This document shows positions 8,393 through 15,899 of a stretch of DNA of 62,694 nucleotides, piece after piece; position 1 is the first letter of the stretch, and each line of letters begins with the position of its first letter. The stretch is from positions 1-62,694 of the forward strand of contig CAMKZU010000010.1 in NCBI GenBank assembly GCA_946477855.1. Direction: 5' to 3'. The stretch comes from an uncultured Lactobacillus sp. GTDB lineage: Bacteria; Bacillota; Bacilli; Lactobacillales; Lactobacillaceae. The position numbers and the translations under genes were made by a program. The notes beneath the pieces are model-generated. The model was given only the letters and a program-made list of their open reading frames with translations. It had not been told where the DNA came from and did not search any database.

Positions 8393-9244
8393 TTACTTCA
8401 ATTTAATGTCCCAAGCACTTCTAGTCATGTTGCCATAATATTTCTTTTGTATCCGTTTAGTCTCAGCAGTTTGATAACACTTGACTACTGCCTGATAGTC
8501 CTTGTTCTTTGCTTGATCTTTTTTAGCTACAATAATATTTATCCACTGGTAAGAATCTCTATTTACCGGCTCAACAAAGATTGTTTGTTTTTCACCTAAA
8601 CCTGCTGGACGAGCAAAGTCATTATTAATAACTGCTGCATCTACAGAATTGATTACCCGGCCACATTGATCGGCACTAATTTCTTTAACTTTGATGTTTT
8701 TAGGATTCTTTACAATATCTGCAACGGTCACAAGAGCTTTACCTTTGCGTAATGTAATTAGACCAGCATTTTTCAAAACGAGTAAGGAACGGGATTCATT
8801 ACTTGCGTCATTTGGTACGGCAATTGTAGCACCTTTTGGCAGCTCACTTAATTTATGATATTTCTTTGAATATAGTCTAATCGGATTTATATCTGTGCGT
8901 CCGATGGCTACTAATCCACCATGATTGGCTTTATTCCAAGCTTTAAGAAAAGCATAATGTTGGAAAGCATTTAGATCTATGTCTCCACTTTTTACTGCCT
9001 TATTTGGTTGATTGTAATCAGTGAAATTCTTGACTTTAATTGTTATGCCATATTTTTTCTTGGCCAAGGCTGCTGCGTGATCCCAAATAACCTCTTTGGG
9101 TTTTGATTCACTAACTATACCTACAGTAACAACGTGGTTCTTTTGATTGCTATCTCCTTTTTTGCCAAAGCTAAACCAGGCAATGGCAATAATTACAATG
9201 GCTGCAATTACTCCAATAATTATATTGCGACTTTTTTTAGTCAT
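8393..9244 (-). CDS. metQ: Methionine-binding protein MetQ (NlpA family), membrane-anchored
   Basis: Substrate-binding component, 283 residues from the ATG at 9244. GGGAGG sits 9 bases upstream of that ATG; a longer frame to 9280 has no such signal, so 9244 is used. The NlpA fold is clear: HVVTVGIVSESKPKEVIWDHA at the N-terminal side, an FTDYNQPNKAVKSGDIDLNAFQHYAFLKAW ligand segment, then IAVPNDASNESRSL. The N-terminus has a single hydrophobic helix (about residues 8-24) but no Cys lipobox, so it looks anchored by an uncleaved helix rather than by lipid. First gene of metQNI after the T-box. Confidence 0.92.
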   Translation of the reverse strand: MTKKSRNIIIGVIAAIVIIAIAWFSFGKKGDSNQKNHVVTVGIVSESKPKEVIWDHAAALAKKKYGITIKVKNFTDYNQPNKAVKSGDIDLNAFQHYAFLKAWNKANHGGLVAIGRTDINPIRLYSKKYHKLSELPKGATIAVPNDASNESRSLLVLKNAGLITLRKGKALVTVADIVKNPKNIKVKEISADQCGRVINSVDAAVINNDFARPAGLGEKQTIFVEPVNRDSYQWINIIVAKKDQAKNKDYQAVVKCYQTAETKRIQKKYYGNMTRSAWDIKLK

Positions 9245-9269
9245 TAGAAAAACCTCCCAATTTTTCAAT

Positions 9270-9514
9270 AAAAAAAGCACTCATCCTAATCTAAGGACGA
9301 GTGCTTCGTGTTACCACCTTTAATTTGCTTATTACTCACGTAATAAACCTCAACAGCTATCTAACAATAGCTTGCAATCTTAACGGATGCAACTCCGCCA
9401 CTAGCTAAATATCACTAGCAGTCATCGTTTCAAGCCCATATTCACTACACCTTACTAACTGACTCTCACCAAACGTCAGCTCTCTTTATTAGTAAAAATA
9501 ATAGCTACTCTGCT
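9270..9514 (-). promoter_or_regulatory. Methionine-type T-box leader of metQNI
   Basis: About 245 bases of leader RNA that senses uncharged tRNA. Read on the minus strand, the T-box sequence AAAGGTGGTAACACG is at 9307-9321 (consensus AAnnnGGTGGTACCGCG-like). A terminator with 13-bp arms (9275-9287 with 9294-9306, one mismatch) and a T-run lies just after it. Upstream, the stem I region starts near 9514, and the candidate specifier codon is ATG (bases 9439-9437) in the context GAATATGGGC, which fits methionine and the transporter downstream. Specifier choice is by alignment in my head, so it is inference; the T-box and terminator are seen directly. Confidence 0.9.
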
Positions 9515-9547
9515 TTTCAAGATGTATTAATTATTTAATTGTTTATT

Positions 9548-9576
9548 AATTTAACATCTAAAAAATCATCTGTCAA
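9548..9576 (-). promoter_or_regulatory. Promoter of the T-box/metQNI transcript
   Basis: On the minus strand, a perfect TTGACA -35 (bases 9571-9576) is followed by exactly 17 bp and TAAATT (9548-9553). The transcript would start near 9540 and run into the T-box leader. Confidence 0.8.
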
Positions 9577-9588
9577 CCGAAAAATAAA

Positions 9589-9777
9589 TTATTTTTTAGC
9601 TGTTTGATATGATTTTATTATTTTAAAAAAATATTGTCCCACAGCAAAAGTTACAATGGCCATACCAATTACCTGCCACCAATAATTATGATTTAAGTTT
9701 TCTGCCAGTATAAAACTGCTAATCAAAGTCAGTATGCAAATTATCAAAACGACGGTAGAAGCAATTACTTGTTTCAT
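9589..9777 (-). CDS. Small hypothetical membrane protein
   Basis: 62 residues with two hydrophobic helices (about 5-25 and 35-53) joined by a short polar loop with NHNYWW, and a Lys-rich tail. It starts one base after the folA stop (shared transcript likely) and its stop lies just before the -35 box of the met T-box promoter. I do not recognise a family. A small membrane helper or a spurious frame are the alternatives; the tight join to folA and the clean hydrophobic pattern make a real gene more likely. Confidence 0.55.
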   Translation of the reverse strand: MKQVIASTVVLIICILTLISSFILAENLNHNYWWQVIGMAIVTFAVGQYFFKIIKSYQTAKK

Positions 9778-9778
9778 G

Positions 9779-10288
9779 TTACTTCTCCTTTCTCATATAA
9801 GTTAAAAATTCATAAGGATAAAGATTTAAATTGTCAGGCTGATGAAATTCCCTTTTTACTATCTTAAAAGGGCTATAATTAAGTTTTGTCATTGTCACAT
9901 CAGCTGTAAAAGTGGCTTTTATTTCAGTTTTTTCTAAGCAATCTACTTGATTTTTCAAGGCGTCAAAGACCGAATTACCACCTATTACACAAATTTCCAG
10001 ATTTTCATGTTTGTGAATCCAGCATTGTAATTCACTGATCGAAGGTATTATTAAAACTCTTTGATCAGCAAGTAATTTATTTTTTAATTTCTGACTAGTT
10101 GTTAAAACAATATGCTTGCGACCTGGTAGAATATGAGGCAAGCTCATAAAAGTTCTTCGACCCATGACAATGGGATGTCCATAAGTTATTTTTTTAAAAT
10201 GGTGTAAGTCAGCAGGCAGTTTCCAAGGTAAATGTCCATCTAGACCAATTTGGTGTTTTTCATCTTCTGCCCAAACAAAAGTGATCAT
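9779..10288 (-). CDS. folA: Dihydrofolate reductase
   Basis: Reduces dihydrofolate to tetrahydrofolate with NADPH, 169 residues. The family motifs are in order: ITFVWAEDEKHQIGLDGHLPW (N-terminal strand and the conserved W), LPADLHHFKKIT with the catalytic acidic residue Asp, VMGRRTFMSLP, LPGRKHIVLT and the C-terminal VIGGNSVF glycine pair. Residue choice at the active-site acid is Asp as in most bacterial enzymes. It is not next to thyA here; downstream lies only the 62-residue membrane gene. The ATG is at 10288, with a GAGAGG-type RBS. Confidence 0.93.
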   Translation of the reverse strand: MITFVWAEDEKHQIGLDGHLPWKLPADLHHFKKITYGHPIVMGRRTFMSLPHILPGRKHIVLTTSQKLKNKLLADQRVLIIPSISELQCWIHKHENLEICVIGGNSVFDALKNQVDCLEKTEIKATFTADVTMTKLNYSPFKIVKREFHQPDNLNLYPYEFLTYMRKEK

Positions 10289-10457
10289 TAGTTCGCCTCT
10301 CTCTTAATTATAGCGCTTTATTTATTAGATTTCTTGTCTTTTGCCCAGCATTACCAATTATGCCTGGTTAATTTTCCGCAAATAAATTTAGACATGATTT
10401 TTCAAGCTAATGTTGCTATAGTTATTTAAGTATCTTAACAAATTACAGGAGGAAGTC

Positions 10458-10766
10458 ATGTCTGAAAAAAGTCAATTTACTGAAGCAAAATATAATAAAA
10501 TGAAACAAACTGAAGCTGATTTAGTGCGCGATTTACAAGCAATTGTAAAAGATCCCTCTAAAGAAGCCGATTTGAGTGATGATGTCTTTACCAAGCATCA
10601 AAACTGGCTGCGAATTATTATGCCTAATTATTCTACTAAAATTCATTTAGGAATAGTCGATGCTTATGACAATGATACTCGCTACCAATCCTATTATGAT
10701 GATAAGGCTGGCAAAGGTGCAACTAAGATATTAAGTAGAATTGTCAAAAAACATTTAGCAAAATAA
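10458..10766 (+). CDS. TipAS-like small protein (no DNA-binding domain)
   Basis: 102 residues, cytoplasmic, no signal or membrane segment. Residues 45-100 read KHQNWLRIIMPNYSTKIHLGIVDAYDNDTRYQSYYDD, then a Gly-rich helix ending in a Lys-rich helix. This matches the order of the TipAS antibiotic-recognition domain (W, P-x-Y-S, H-x-G, Y-x-x-D-x-R, Y-Y). That domain normally follows a MerR-type reader; here it is alone. Members bind thiopeptides covalently through a cysteine; none is present here, so covalent capture is unlikely. AGGAGG lies before the ATG. A small ligand-sequestering or accessory role is possible, but the function is unknown. Confidence 0.65.
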   Translation: MSEKSQFTEAKYNKMKQTEADLVRDLQAIVKDPSKEADLSDDVFTKHQNWLRIIMPNYSTKIHLGIVDAYDNDTRYQSYYDDKAGKGATKILSRIVKKHLAK

Positions 10767-10796
10767 AAGAAGTCTTTTACATGAAAGACTTCTTTT
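10765..10796. terminator. Bidirectional terminator after the TipAS-like gene
   Basis: Perfect 13-bp stem (10765-10777 with 10784-10796) with a 6-base loop and T-run. It overlaps the stop codon of the TipAS-like gene by 2 bases and also faces the pnuC stop. Confidence 0.93.
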
Positions 10797-10799
10797 TTG

Positions 10800-11513
10800 T
10801 CAATGAAACCAGCTAACATGCTTATCGGTAAATGCCAGTAAATCATTAGTTAAATACAAAATATATGTTAAAAATAAAGTGAGATTAGCATCCCCTTGAA
10901 ATGCGGTAACTCCCCATAAAATAATTGAAAGTACTCCTTGAATAGTCCAAAAATAGTATTGCTCGCGAAAATGTAATGTGCAAAGAAGAGATCCAGTAAT
11001 TCCGATTGCTCCCGCTGTTGCATCGATTAAGGGCCTAGGACTAGTGAAAATTTTTGTATCTAGCAGATAAAGTAAAACTAGCACTACGGCAAAAAAGATA
11101 ATGGTAAGAAGCCACTTTGTCAGTGTCAAACCATGAATATGTTTTTCCGTATCTTTAGACCAAGACGGCAACAACAATACTGGTAAATCCAAAATAACAA
11201 TATATACGCCCTGTAAAATTACATTGGCATAATTTTGGGCATAAACGGAAACAATAATGTAAATTGTAGCTGAAATCAAACCCAAAATACCGTTAATTTG
11301 TCTGGCGTTAGTAATAGCAAGAGTACAAGTGAAACCTAAAATTGCAGCAACCATTGTCAATAATGAAATTTGATCAATTGGAGACGCAACAGTAGTCCCA
11401 ATAATAATACCAATCCCCAGCATTAATAAGAGATATGTTTTAAAACTCCAACCACGCATTTGGTTAATGTACCATTTTAATTTAAAAATATCAGCTTTTA
11501 GCTGAACTTTCAT
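10800..11513 (-). CDS. pnuC: PnuC-like vitamin (nicotinamide riboside/mononucleotide) transporter
   Basis: Integral membrane protein, 237 residues with about seven to eight hydrophobic segments. The pattern resembles PnuC: an early TTVASPIDQISLL, then NARQINGILGLISATIYIIVSVYAQNYANVIL, and a late QYYFWTIQGVLSIILWG with the aromatic-rich motif that lines the substrate path in this family. PnuC-type proteins take up nicotinamide riboside by facilitated diffusion with trapping by phosphorylation. No NAD-salvage gene adjoins it here. A related transporter family (for thiamine or riboflavin) is the main alternative. Ends against the TipAS-like gene through a shared terminator. Confidence 0.7.
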   Translation of the reverse strand: MKVQLKADIFKLKWYINQMRGWSFKTYLLLMLGIGIIIGTTVASPIDQISLLTMVAAILGFTCTLAITNARQINGILGLISATIYIIVSVYAQNYANVILQGVYIVILDLPVLLLPSWSKDTEKHIHGLTLTKWLLTIIFFAVVLVLLYLLDTKIFTSPRPLIDATAGAIGITGSLLCTLHFREQYYFWTIQGVLSIILWGVTAFQGDANLTLFLTYILYLTNDLLAFTDKHVSWFH

Positions 11514-11649
11514 CCGACCTTCCTACCTTCTACTTGAATTTCAGTTAAAAAACACGTTTTTAATACTAACATAACTTTTAAGTCACTTTAAGAAATTTAA
11601 CTAGAAAGTCAGATCTATGAAAATGACTGCTGTCAACTGTCCTTTTGCC

Positions 11650-12813
11650 TTATCTATCTTTATCCATTTTTATTATTGACCATTTAAGCAGAAAGGGCGA
11701 AATCACAGTTGTCATAATGATCGCACCAATCACAGTTGAATATGCCGCTGGCGCAAGTAGATGGTTTGTCAAACCTATCTGTGCAACCACGAGAGCCATT
11801 TCACCGCGCGAAACCATTCCGGTCCCGACTAACAAGGAACTGGAATTGCTAAACCCAGCAATTTTTGCGCCCAAGCTTGCGCCAACTAATTTTGATAAAA
11901 CACCTCCAATAATCAAAACGATAAATAAAATAAAATCGTGTAATATTCCTCTAATGCTCATGTCCAAACCAATACTGACAAAGAATACGGGGATAAAACT
12001 ACTGTAACCAATGACGGTAAAATTCTTTTTGAGAATTTTCTGTGCTGAGGTACGATTGAGAGCCAAACCGGCAAAAAAGGCGCCAATCACGTTACTAAGT
12101 CCTACTTCTTCAGCAGCCCAAGAAGCTAATACCACAATAATCATTGCCACCAAGGTTTCTGGAACAGGCAATGTCAGACGCTGACTTAAGCTAATTAACC
12201 GAGGTATGACATAAATGCTAAGAAGAACTAATAATATAAGAAAGGCTGCCTGAACAAGGAGGCTAATAATAAAGTTTTTTTCCATACTTGAACCTTGCTC
12301 AGAAACACCTGTCAGTCCACTAACAATGCTCAAAAGTAATATTGAGAGCAGATCATCTGCTACTGCAGCACCTAAAATTGTCATGCCCTCCTTTCCTTCC
12401 AGGCGTCCCATTTCTTGCAAAACGGCTACCGAAATTGAAACCGAAGTAGCTGAAAAAGTTAAGCCTAAAAATAAACTTTCAACCTGTGAAAAATTAAAGA
12501 GAATGCCTGTTATATAAGCAATAATAATTGGTACTATCATGCCAAAGGCAGCTACCAACACACTAGGACGAAAAAGTTTTTTTAGTGTTTTAATATCACT
12601 GTCTAGACCTGCCAAAAACATCAAAAAAATCACACCGATGTCGGAGAACACTTTAATGATTCCGCCCGGTTGTACCAAATTAAAGATTCCCGGTCCAATC
12701 ACTATCCCAGCTAGTAATTCGCCGACAACAGCTGGTAATCTTAACCTTGCACTAAATTGTCCGCCAATTAGGGTAGCTATTAATATAACAACTAGCATTC
12801 CTAAAAATTTCAT
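11650..12813 (-). CDS. CPA2-family cation:proton antiporter (NapA/KefB-like)
   Basis: Membrane antiporter, 387 residues with about 12 membrane helices. The N-terminus LRLPAVVGELLAGIVIGPG is the classic CPA2/KefB opening, and the transport-site Asp pair is the VADDLL motif mid-protein (NapA type). There is no C-terminal TrkA-N domain, so it looks like a Na+ or K+/H+ exchanger without a nucleotide switch. It probably guards internal pH or sodium. The start at 12813 follows a strong terminator hairpin in the leader (see the separate entry). Ion choice is inference. Confidence 0.88.
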   Translation of the reverse strand: MKFLGMLVVILIATLIGGQFSARLRLPAVVGELLAGIVIGPGIFNLVQPGGIIKVFSDIGVIFLMFLAGLDSDIKTLKKLFRPSVLVAAFGMIVPIIIAYITGILFNFSQVESLFLGLTFSATSVSISVAVLQEMGRLEGKEGMTILGAAVADDLLSILLLSIVSGLTGVSEQGSSMEKNFIISLLVQAAFLILLVLLSIYVIPRLISLSQRLTLPVPETLVAMIIVVLASWAAEEVGLSNVIGAFFAGLALNRTSAQKILKKNFTVIGYSSFIPVFFVSIGLDMSIRGILHDFILFIVLIIGGVLSKLVGASLGAKIAGFSNSSSLLVGTGMVSRGEMALVVAQIGLTNHLLAPAAYSTVIGAIIMTTVISPFLLKWSIIKMDKDR

Positions 12814-12837
12814 TTACCTTCCAGCTTTCTATAGCAA

Positions 12838-12897
12838 AAAAGACCTTCAAAATTGCTCAGGCAACCCAAACCTGAGAACAATTCTTGAAAGTCTTTC
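12838..12897 (-). promoter_or_regulatory. Long terminator-type hairpin in the antiporter leader
   Basis: Read on the minus strand, AAAGACTTTCAAGAATTGTT... pairs with ...CAATTTTGAAGGTCTTT over about 23 bp with a few mismatches, loop near CTCAGG-N9-CCTGAG, followed by a T-run. It lies between the promoter at 12966-12993 and the antiporter ATG, so full termination would block the gene. That layout suggests attenuation. It is not a T-box, and I could not match it to a known riboswitch. Confidence 0.65.
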
Positions 12898-12965
12898 ACT
12901 TCAACCAAAATATTTATTTAATTTAAGAACCGATTTGATTTTTGCACAAATTAGCAACTTTTATT

Positions 12966-12993
12966 AGTATAACTCACAATTTTTTTAATTCAA
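12966..12993 (-). promoter_or_regulatory. Candidate promoter of the antiporter leader
   Basis: TTGAAT (12988-12993), 16-bp spacer, TATACT (12966-12971) on the minus strand. Transcription would start near 12955 and give a leader of about 140 bases that includes the terminator hairpin. Confidence 0.6.
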
Positions 12994-13032
12994 ATTTACA
13001 GAAATATAAACCAATTATTGATCGATCTTTCA

Positions 13033-13359
13033 CTAAATAAAAAATCGTAATAAAGCTAAAGAAACTACCCCAACAATAACAATTACTAAAAGTGATTTGC
13101 TAATAACCGCTGCTATAAAAGTTGGAACTGAAGCAACAAGATATTCAAGGTTAGCTTTTGGCAATTGACCTGGTTGAGCGGTGAATAAATTGCAAAACCA
13201 CATAGTAGACATTATAACTATCGGTACAAAAGATAGAAATTCAACCACTGCTTTAGGTAAAGTGAATTTTTTTAATAAAACAAAAGGAAGTATCCGCGAT
13301 AGCCAAGTTGCAAGTCCACATCCGATAATAGTCAAAAACAAATAGTTAGAAGAAGACAC
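13033..13359 (-). CDS. azlD: AzlD-type branched-chain amino acid transport protein (copy 1)
   Basis: Small hydrophobic partner of AzlC, 108 residues with about three to four membrane helices. The N-terminal region includes CGLATWLSRILPFVLLKKFTLPKAVVEFLSFVPIVIM, the invariant AzlD feature. With AzlC it forms a branched-chain amino acid exporter. It overlaps azlC by 14 bases, exactly as the second copy does at 17.6 kb. Ligand is known only from the family. Confidence 0.88.
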   Translation of the reverse strand: MSSSNYLFLTIIGCGLATWLSRILPFVLLKKFTLPKAVVEFLSFVPIVIMSTMWFCNLFTAQPGQLPKANLEYLVASVPTFIAAVISKSLLVIVIVGVVSLALLRFFI

Positions 13360-14053
13360 GTTTTATTACCATCCCCAATGCACATCCAATAAGGGTTACA
13401 ACAATAATAACCATACTGGGTGGCAAAATCATTGTCAAAATATAGGTCAACAACATTGTCAGTAAAATTACTATTACTTGTAACAGCTTATTTAAAGACT
13501 TATCATTGTTTACTTGCAAATATAACAAACCAATAAACATTGCCACATTTGCAAAATCAAGACCTAATTGTTTTGGATCTTTAATAAAGTTGCCAAGTAT
13601 GGCACCAATCGCTGTAGCAAATACCCAAGTTTTATATGAAATCATATTTTCAGTATTGAACCAACTGAAATTCATTTTGTCATTTGTAAAATTAAGTTTA
13701 TTCATTGCTAGAGCAAAGCTTTCATCAGTTAAAAGCGTGCCAATTAAAATACCTTTGCCCAATTTATCTTTCTTAAAGTACGGTGCCACCGTTGTACTCA
13801 TTAAAATCATCCTTGAATTGACCATAAATGTAGTAAAAATAATTGAAGCAATCGGACTACCTGCTACTAGCATACTAACAGTGGTAAATTGTGCTGATCC
13901 AGCATAGATTATGATTGACATCATGATTACTGTAATAGTCGAAAAACCTGTTGAGCGAGCGATCACACCAAAAGCGGACGCAATTCCTAAATAGCCAAAA
14001 ACTGTTGGAATTGTGTCAATAACAGCTGCACGCTTAGATAATGAACTTTCCAT
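13346..14053 (-). CDS. azlC: AzlC-type branched-chain amino acid transport protein (copy 1)
   Basis: Integral membrane subunit of the AzlCD exporter, 235 residues. It begins with SKRAAVIDTIPTVFGYLGIASAFGV, continues with IYAGSAQFTTVSMLVAGSPI, then VNSRMILMSTTVAPYFK, all signatures of AzlC. A copy at 17579-18286 has the same length and collinear sequence with no gaps, so the pair is a duplicated operon. Overexpression of such pairs gives resistance to toxic leucine analogues in other bacteria; in this cell it most likely exports excess Leu, Ile or Val. Confidence 0.9.
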   Translation of the reverse strand: MESSLSKRAAVIDTIPTVFGYLGIASAFGVIARSTGFSTITVIMMSIIIYAGSAQFTTVSMLVAGSPIASIIFTTFMVNSRMILMSTTVAPYFKKDKLGKGILIGTLLTDESFALAMNKLNFTNDKMNFSWFNTENMISYKTWVFATAIGAILGNFIKDPKQLGLDFANVAMFIGLLYLQVNNDKSLNKLLQVIVILLTMLLTYILTMILPPSMVIIVVTLIGCALGMVIKRVFF

Positions 14054-14149
14054 ATTTCACTTCTTTAACTCAAAAATTAACTTACAATTAAATTCATGCA
14101 TGCTTGTTTTATAGTCATAAAAATACGAACTATAACAGCTTCTGATTAA

Positions 14150-14183
14150 AAAACTAGTTTACTTATAACAGTAACTAGTTTTA
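14150..14183. terminator. Terminator between the carboxymuconolactone decarboxylase gene and azlC
   Basis: An AAACTAGTT-type stem (14151-14162) pairs with 14171-14181 with one bulged base, with T/A-runs on either side. It ends the minus-strand transcript of 14193-14600. Confidence 0.75.
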
Positions 14184-14192
14184 GTCATGACT

Positions 14193-14600
14193 TTATTCAC
14201 TTTTATTCGATTGCGTGAAATCTATTCCACGATCTTTGAATACCTTTTTAGCAACATTAATCGCGTTTAACACTTTCGGAAATCCCACGTAAGGAATAGT
14301 TTGAATAAATGTCTCGATTACTTCCTTTGGCGTTAAGCCGACATTTAAAGCGCCATTGATATGAACATTCAGTTGCGGTTCAGTGTCTCCTTGTGTCAGC
14401 AAAGTTGTAATGGTAATCATTTCCCTTTGCTTTAGATCCAGGACACCACGATCGTATACGTCACCAAATGCAAATTCAATAATGTAGCGCCCTACATCTT
14501 CAGATAAACCAGCTAGTGAATCAATAACTGATTTGCCGCCCTCTTGATCAACTTTTTCTAAATTTACTAAACCTTTTTGATAACGTTCATCATTTTTCAT
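14193..14600 (-). CDS. Carboxymuconolactone decarboxylase-family protein
   Basis: Cytoplasmic, 135 residues. The family core is seen: IEFAFGDVYDRGVLDLKQREMITITTLLTQGDTEPQLNVHINGALNVGLTPKEVIET. Members carrying a CxxC motif are AhpD-type peroxidase partners; this protein has no cysteine at all, so it is of the gamma-carboxymuconolactone decarboxylase type, whose real substrate in lactobacilli is unknown. It faces a MerR-type gene and has a MerR-style promoter with a 19-bp spacer, so it is probably the target of that regulator. RBS AAAGGAG. Confidence 0.85.
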   Translation of the reverse strand: MKNDERYQKGLVNLEKVDQEGGKSVIDSLAGLSEDVGRYIIEFAFGDVYDRGVLDLKQREMITITTLLTQGDTEPQLNVHINGALNVGLTPKEVIETFIQTIPYVGFPKVLNAINVAKKVFKDRGIDFTQSNKSE

Positions 14601-14643
14601 AGTTTTTCTCCTTTTTGTTTTGTAAACTTTTTTAACGGTTTAT

Positions 14644-14674
14644 AGAATAGTTGCTGGAGTATAGTCCATGTCAA
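14644..14674 (-). promoter_or_regulatory. MerR-type promoter/operator with 19-bp spacer
   Basis: On the minus strand, TTGACA (14669-14674) and TATTCT (14644-14649) are separated by exactly 19 bp, the over-long spacing that MerR-family regulators correct by twisting DNA. The spacer holds TGGAGTATAGTCCA (14655-14668), a near-perfect dyad. The adjacent divergent merR gene makes this its likely target. Confidence 0.85.
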
Positions 14675-14757
14675 CTACTATTTCAAAATTTTTTGGTAGT
14701 GGTAAAATATGACGATGTATCATTTACCTAGCTTGAATTTTTTAGAAAGGAACTACA

Positions 14758-15126
14758 ATGAAATATTCAATTGGTCAATTTTCGAAACTTAGTGGCTTTT
14801 CAATCGACACACTGCGTTATTATGAAAAGCAAAAATTACTTTTCCCAAATCGTGATGAAAATAATCGTCGCATTTATACTGAAAAAGACGTAGCATGGAT
14901 TAGTTTCATTTCCCGCTTAAAAAAGACTGGTATGAGTATTAAAGAAATGCAAAAATACACCAAATTACGCTATGAGGGTGACCAAACTATACCTGACAGA
15001 CTTGTTTTACTGTTTAAGCAGCTTGATAATTTACATGAACAGGAAAAGAAAATTGACGATAATATCAAGTTTGTAGAACAAAAAATTAAAACCTATCTCA
15101 AGACAATCGGTGATTTAAAAGAATAA
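14758..15126 (+). CDS. MerR-family transcriptional regulator
   Basis: 122 residues. N-terminal winged helix: YSIGQFSKLSGFSIDTLRYYEKQKLLFPNRDENNRRIYTEKDVAWI is the classic MerR opening with the RYYE and RRIY motifs. The rest is a helical coiled coil (about 80-122) for dimerisation. There is no cysteine, so metal or thiol sensing through Cys is excluded; the signal is likely a small organic ligand. It is divergent from the carboxymuconolactone decarboxylase-family gene, with a 157-bp shared control region containing the 19-bp-spacer promoter. AAAGGAAC precedes the ATG. Confidence 0.93.
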   Translation: MKYSIGQFSKLSGFSIDTLRYYEKQKLLFPNRDENNRRIYTEKDVAWISFISRLKKTGMSIKEMQKYTKLRYEGDQTIPDRLVLLFKQLDNLHEQEKKIDDNIKFVEQKIKTYLKTIGDLKE

Positions 15127-15229
15127 AGTTGCTATCTAGTGTGTAGCTGATTTAATTGCTTTTTTCGATATTACATCAAGCAAATACATAACAAACACGC
15201 ACTTGTTCAATTTAGAAGAAAATGGCAAG

Positions 15230-15257
15230 TTGAAAAAAATTTCAGTTAAGGTATAAT
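15230..15257 (+). promoter_or_regulatory. tRNA-Ser promoter
   Basis: TTGAAA (15230-15235), 16-bp spacer, perfect TATAAT (15252-15257), 12 bases before the tRNA. Confidence 0.8.
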
Positions 15258-15269
15258 GTTATTCGTTAT

Positions 15270-15359
15270 GGAGAGTTGGCAGAGTGGTAATGCACCGGAC
15301 TCGAAATCCGGCGAACCAAGTTCTTCCTTGGCGCGCAGGTTCAAATCCTGTACTCTCCT
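15270..15359 (+). tRNA. tRNA-Ser(CGA)
   Basis: The acceptor arms GGAGAGT (from 15270) and ACTCTCC (15352-15358) pair. The anticodon stem CCGGA/TCCGG holds the loop CTCGAAA with anticodon CGA. There is a long variable arm (class II, CAAGTTCTTCCTTG region) and a GTTCAAATC T-loop. Length 90 bases, no CCA encoded. It reads UCG codons. tRNA-Ser genes are frequent integration targets, and an integrase remnant lies 1.5 kb downstream. Confidence 0.97.
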
Positions 15360-15371
15360 TAAATTAAGTTA

Positions 15372-15404
15372 AAAAGCTTGTAGTATCACCTATTACAAGC
15401 TTTT
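15372..15404 (+). terminator. Terminator after tRNA-Ser
   Basis: Perfect 11-bp stem (AAAAGCTTGTA at 15372-15382 with 15394-15404) and 11-base loop, T-rich end. Confidence 0.9.
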
Positions 15405-15476
15405 ATTATGTTCTCGCACGGCATAAAAATGATAAAGAGCAGTTTTACTAAAATTGCTCTTTATTGTTTTAGCTAT

Positions 15477-15740
15477 TTAGTTGATCTGAATATTTTTAAT
15501 ATTATCGCGCTCATAACCTTTAACCAGACCTACAATGTCAGGCTGTAATTTCTTATCTAGCGTTTTGATGTTATACGTAACTTAATGGACAGTGATATCA
15601 GAAAGTGAAAGTAAATGATGGCAGATTTATTAAAATACGCGTTTGATAAGTGCCTTCTATAAGATGCTTATGGTTATATCGCAAAGGCAATTCCATGCAG
15701 CTTCTAATGCCTGAAAATAATGATTATGATTCAATTGTTT
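15477..15740 (-). pseudogene. Decayed gene fragment (C-terminal remnant)
   Basis: On the minus strand, 15477-15581 encodes about 34 residues ending in LVKGYERDNIKNIQIN and a stop. The reading frame upstream of it (15582-15740) continues the same style of sequence (LSDITVH, FQALEAAWN) but is broken by several stops. This looks like the tail of a secreted or membrane-linked protein that has decayed. I cannot name the family. The 15405-15899 gap holds nothing else convincing. Confidence 0.45.
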
Positions 15741-15899
15741 TTAAACAAAGATAAGCCGGGAAAAATTTTAAGTAAAGTTGTCCATGTAGAATACGCTGTT
15801 CAATAGCATTGAAAAACATATGCCAATTTATTCTTTTAAGACATTTATAAAAATGGTAAATTGTAATTGTATTGTTAAAAATATAATGGGAGAAGGCAA

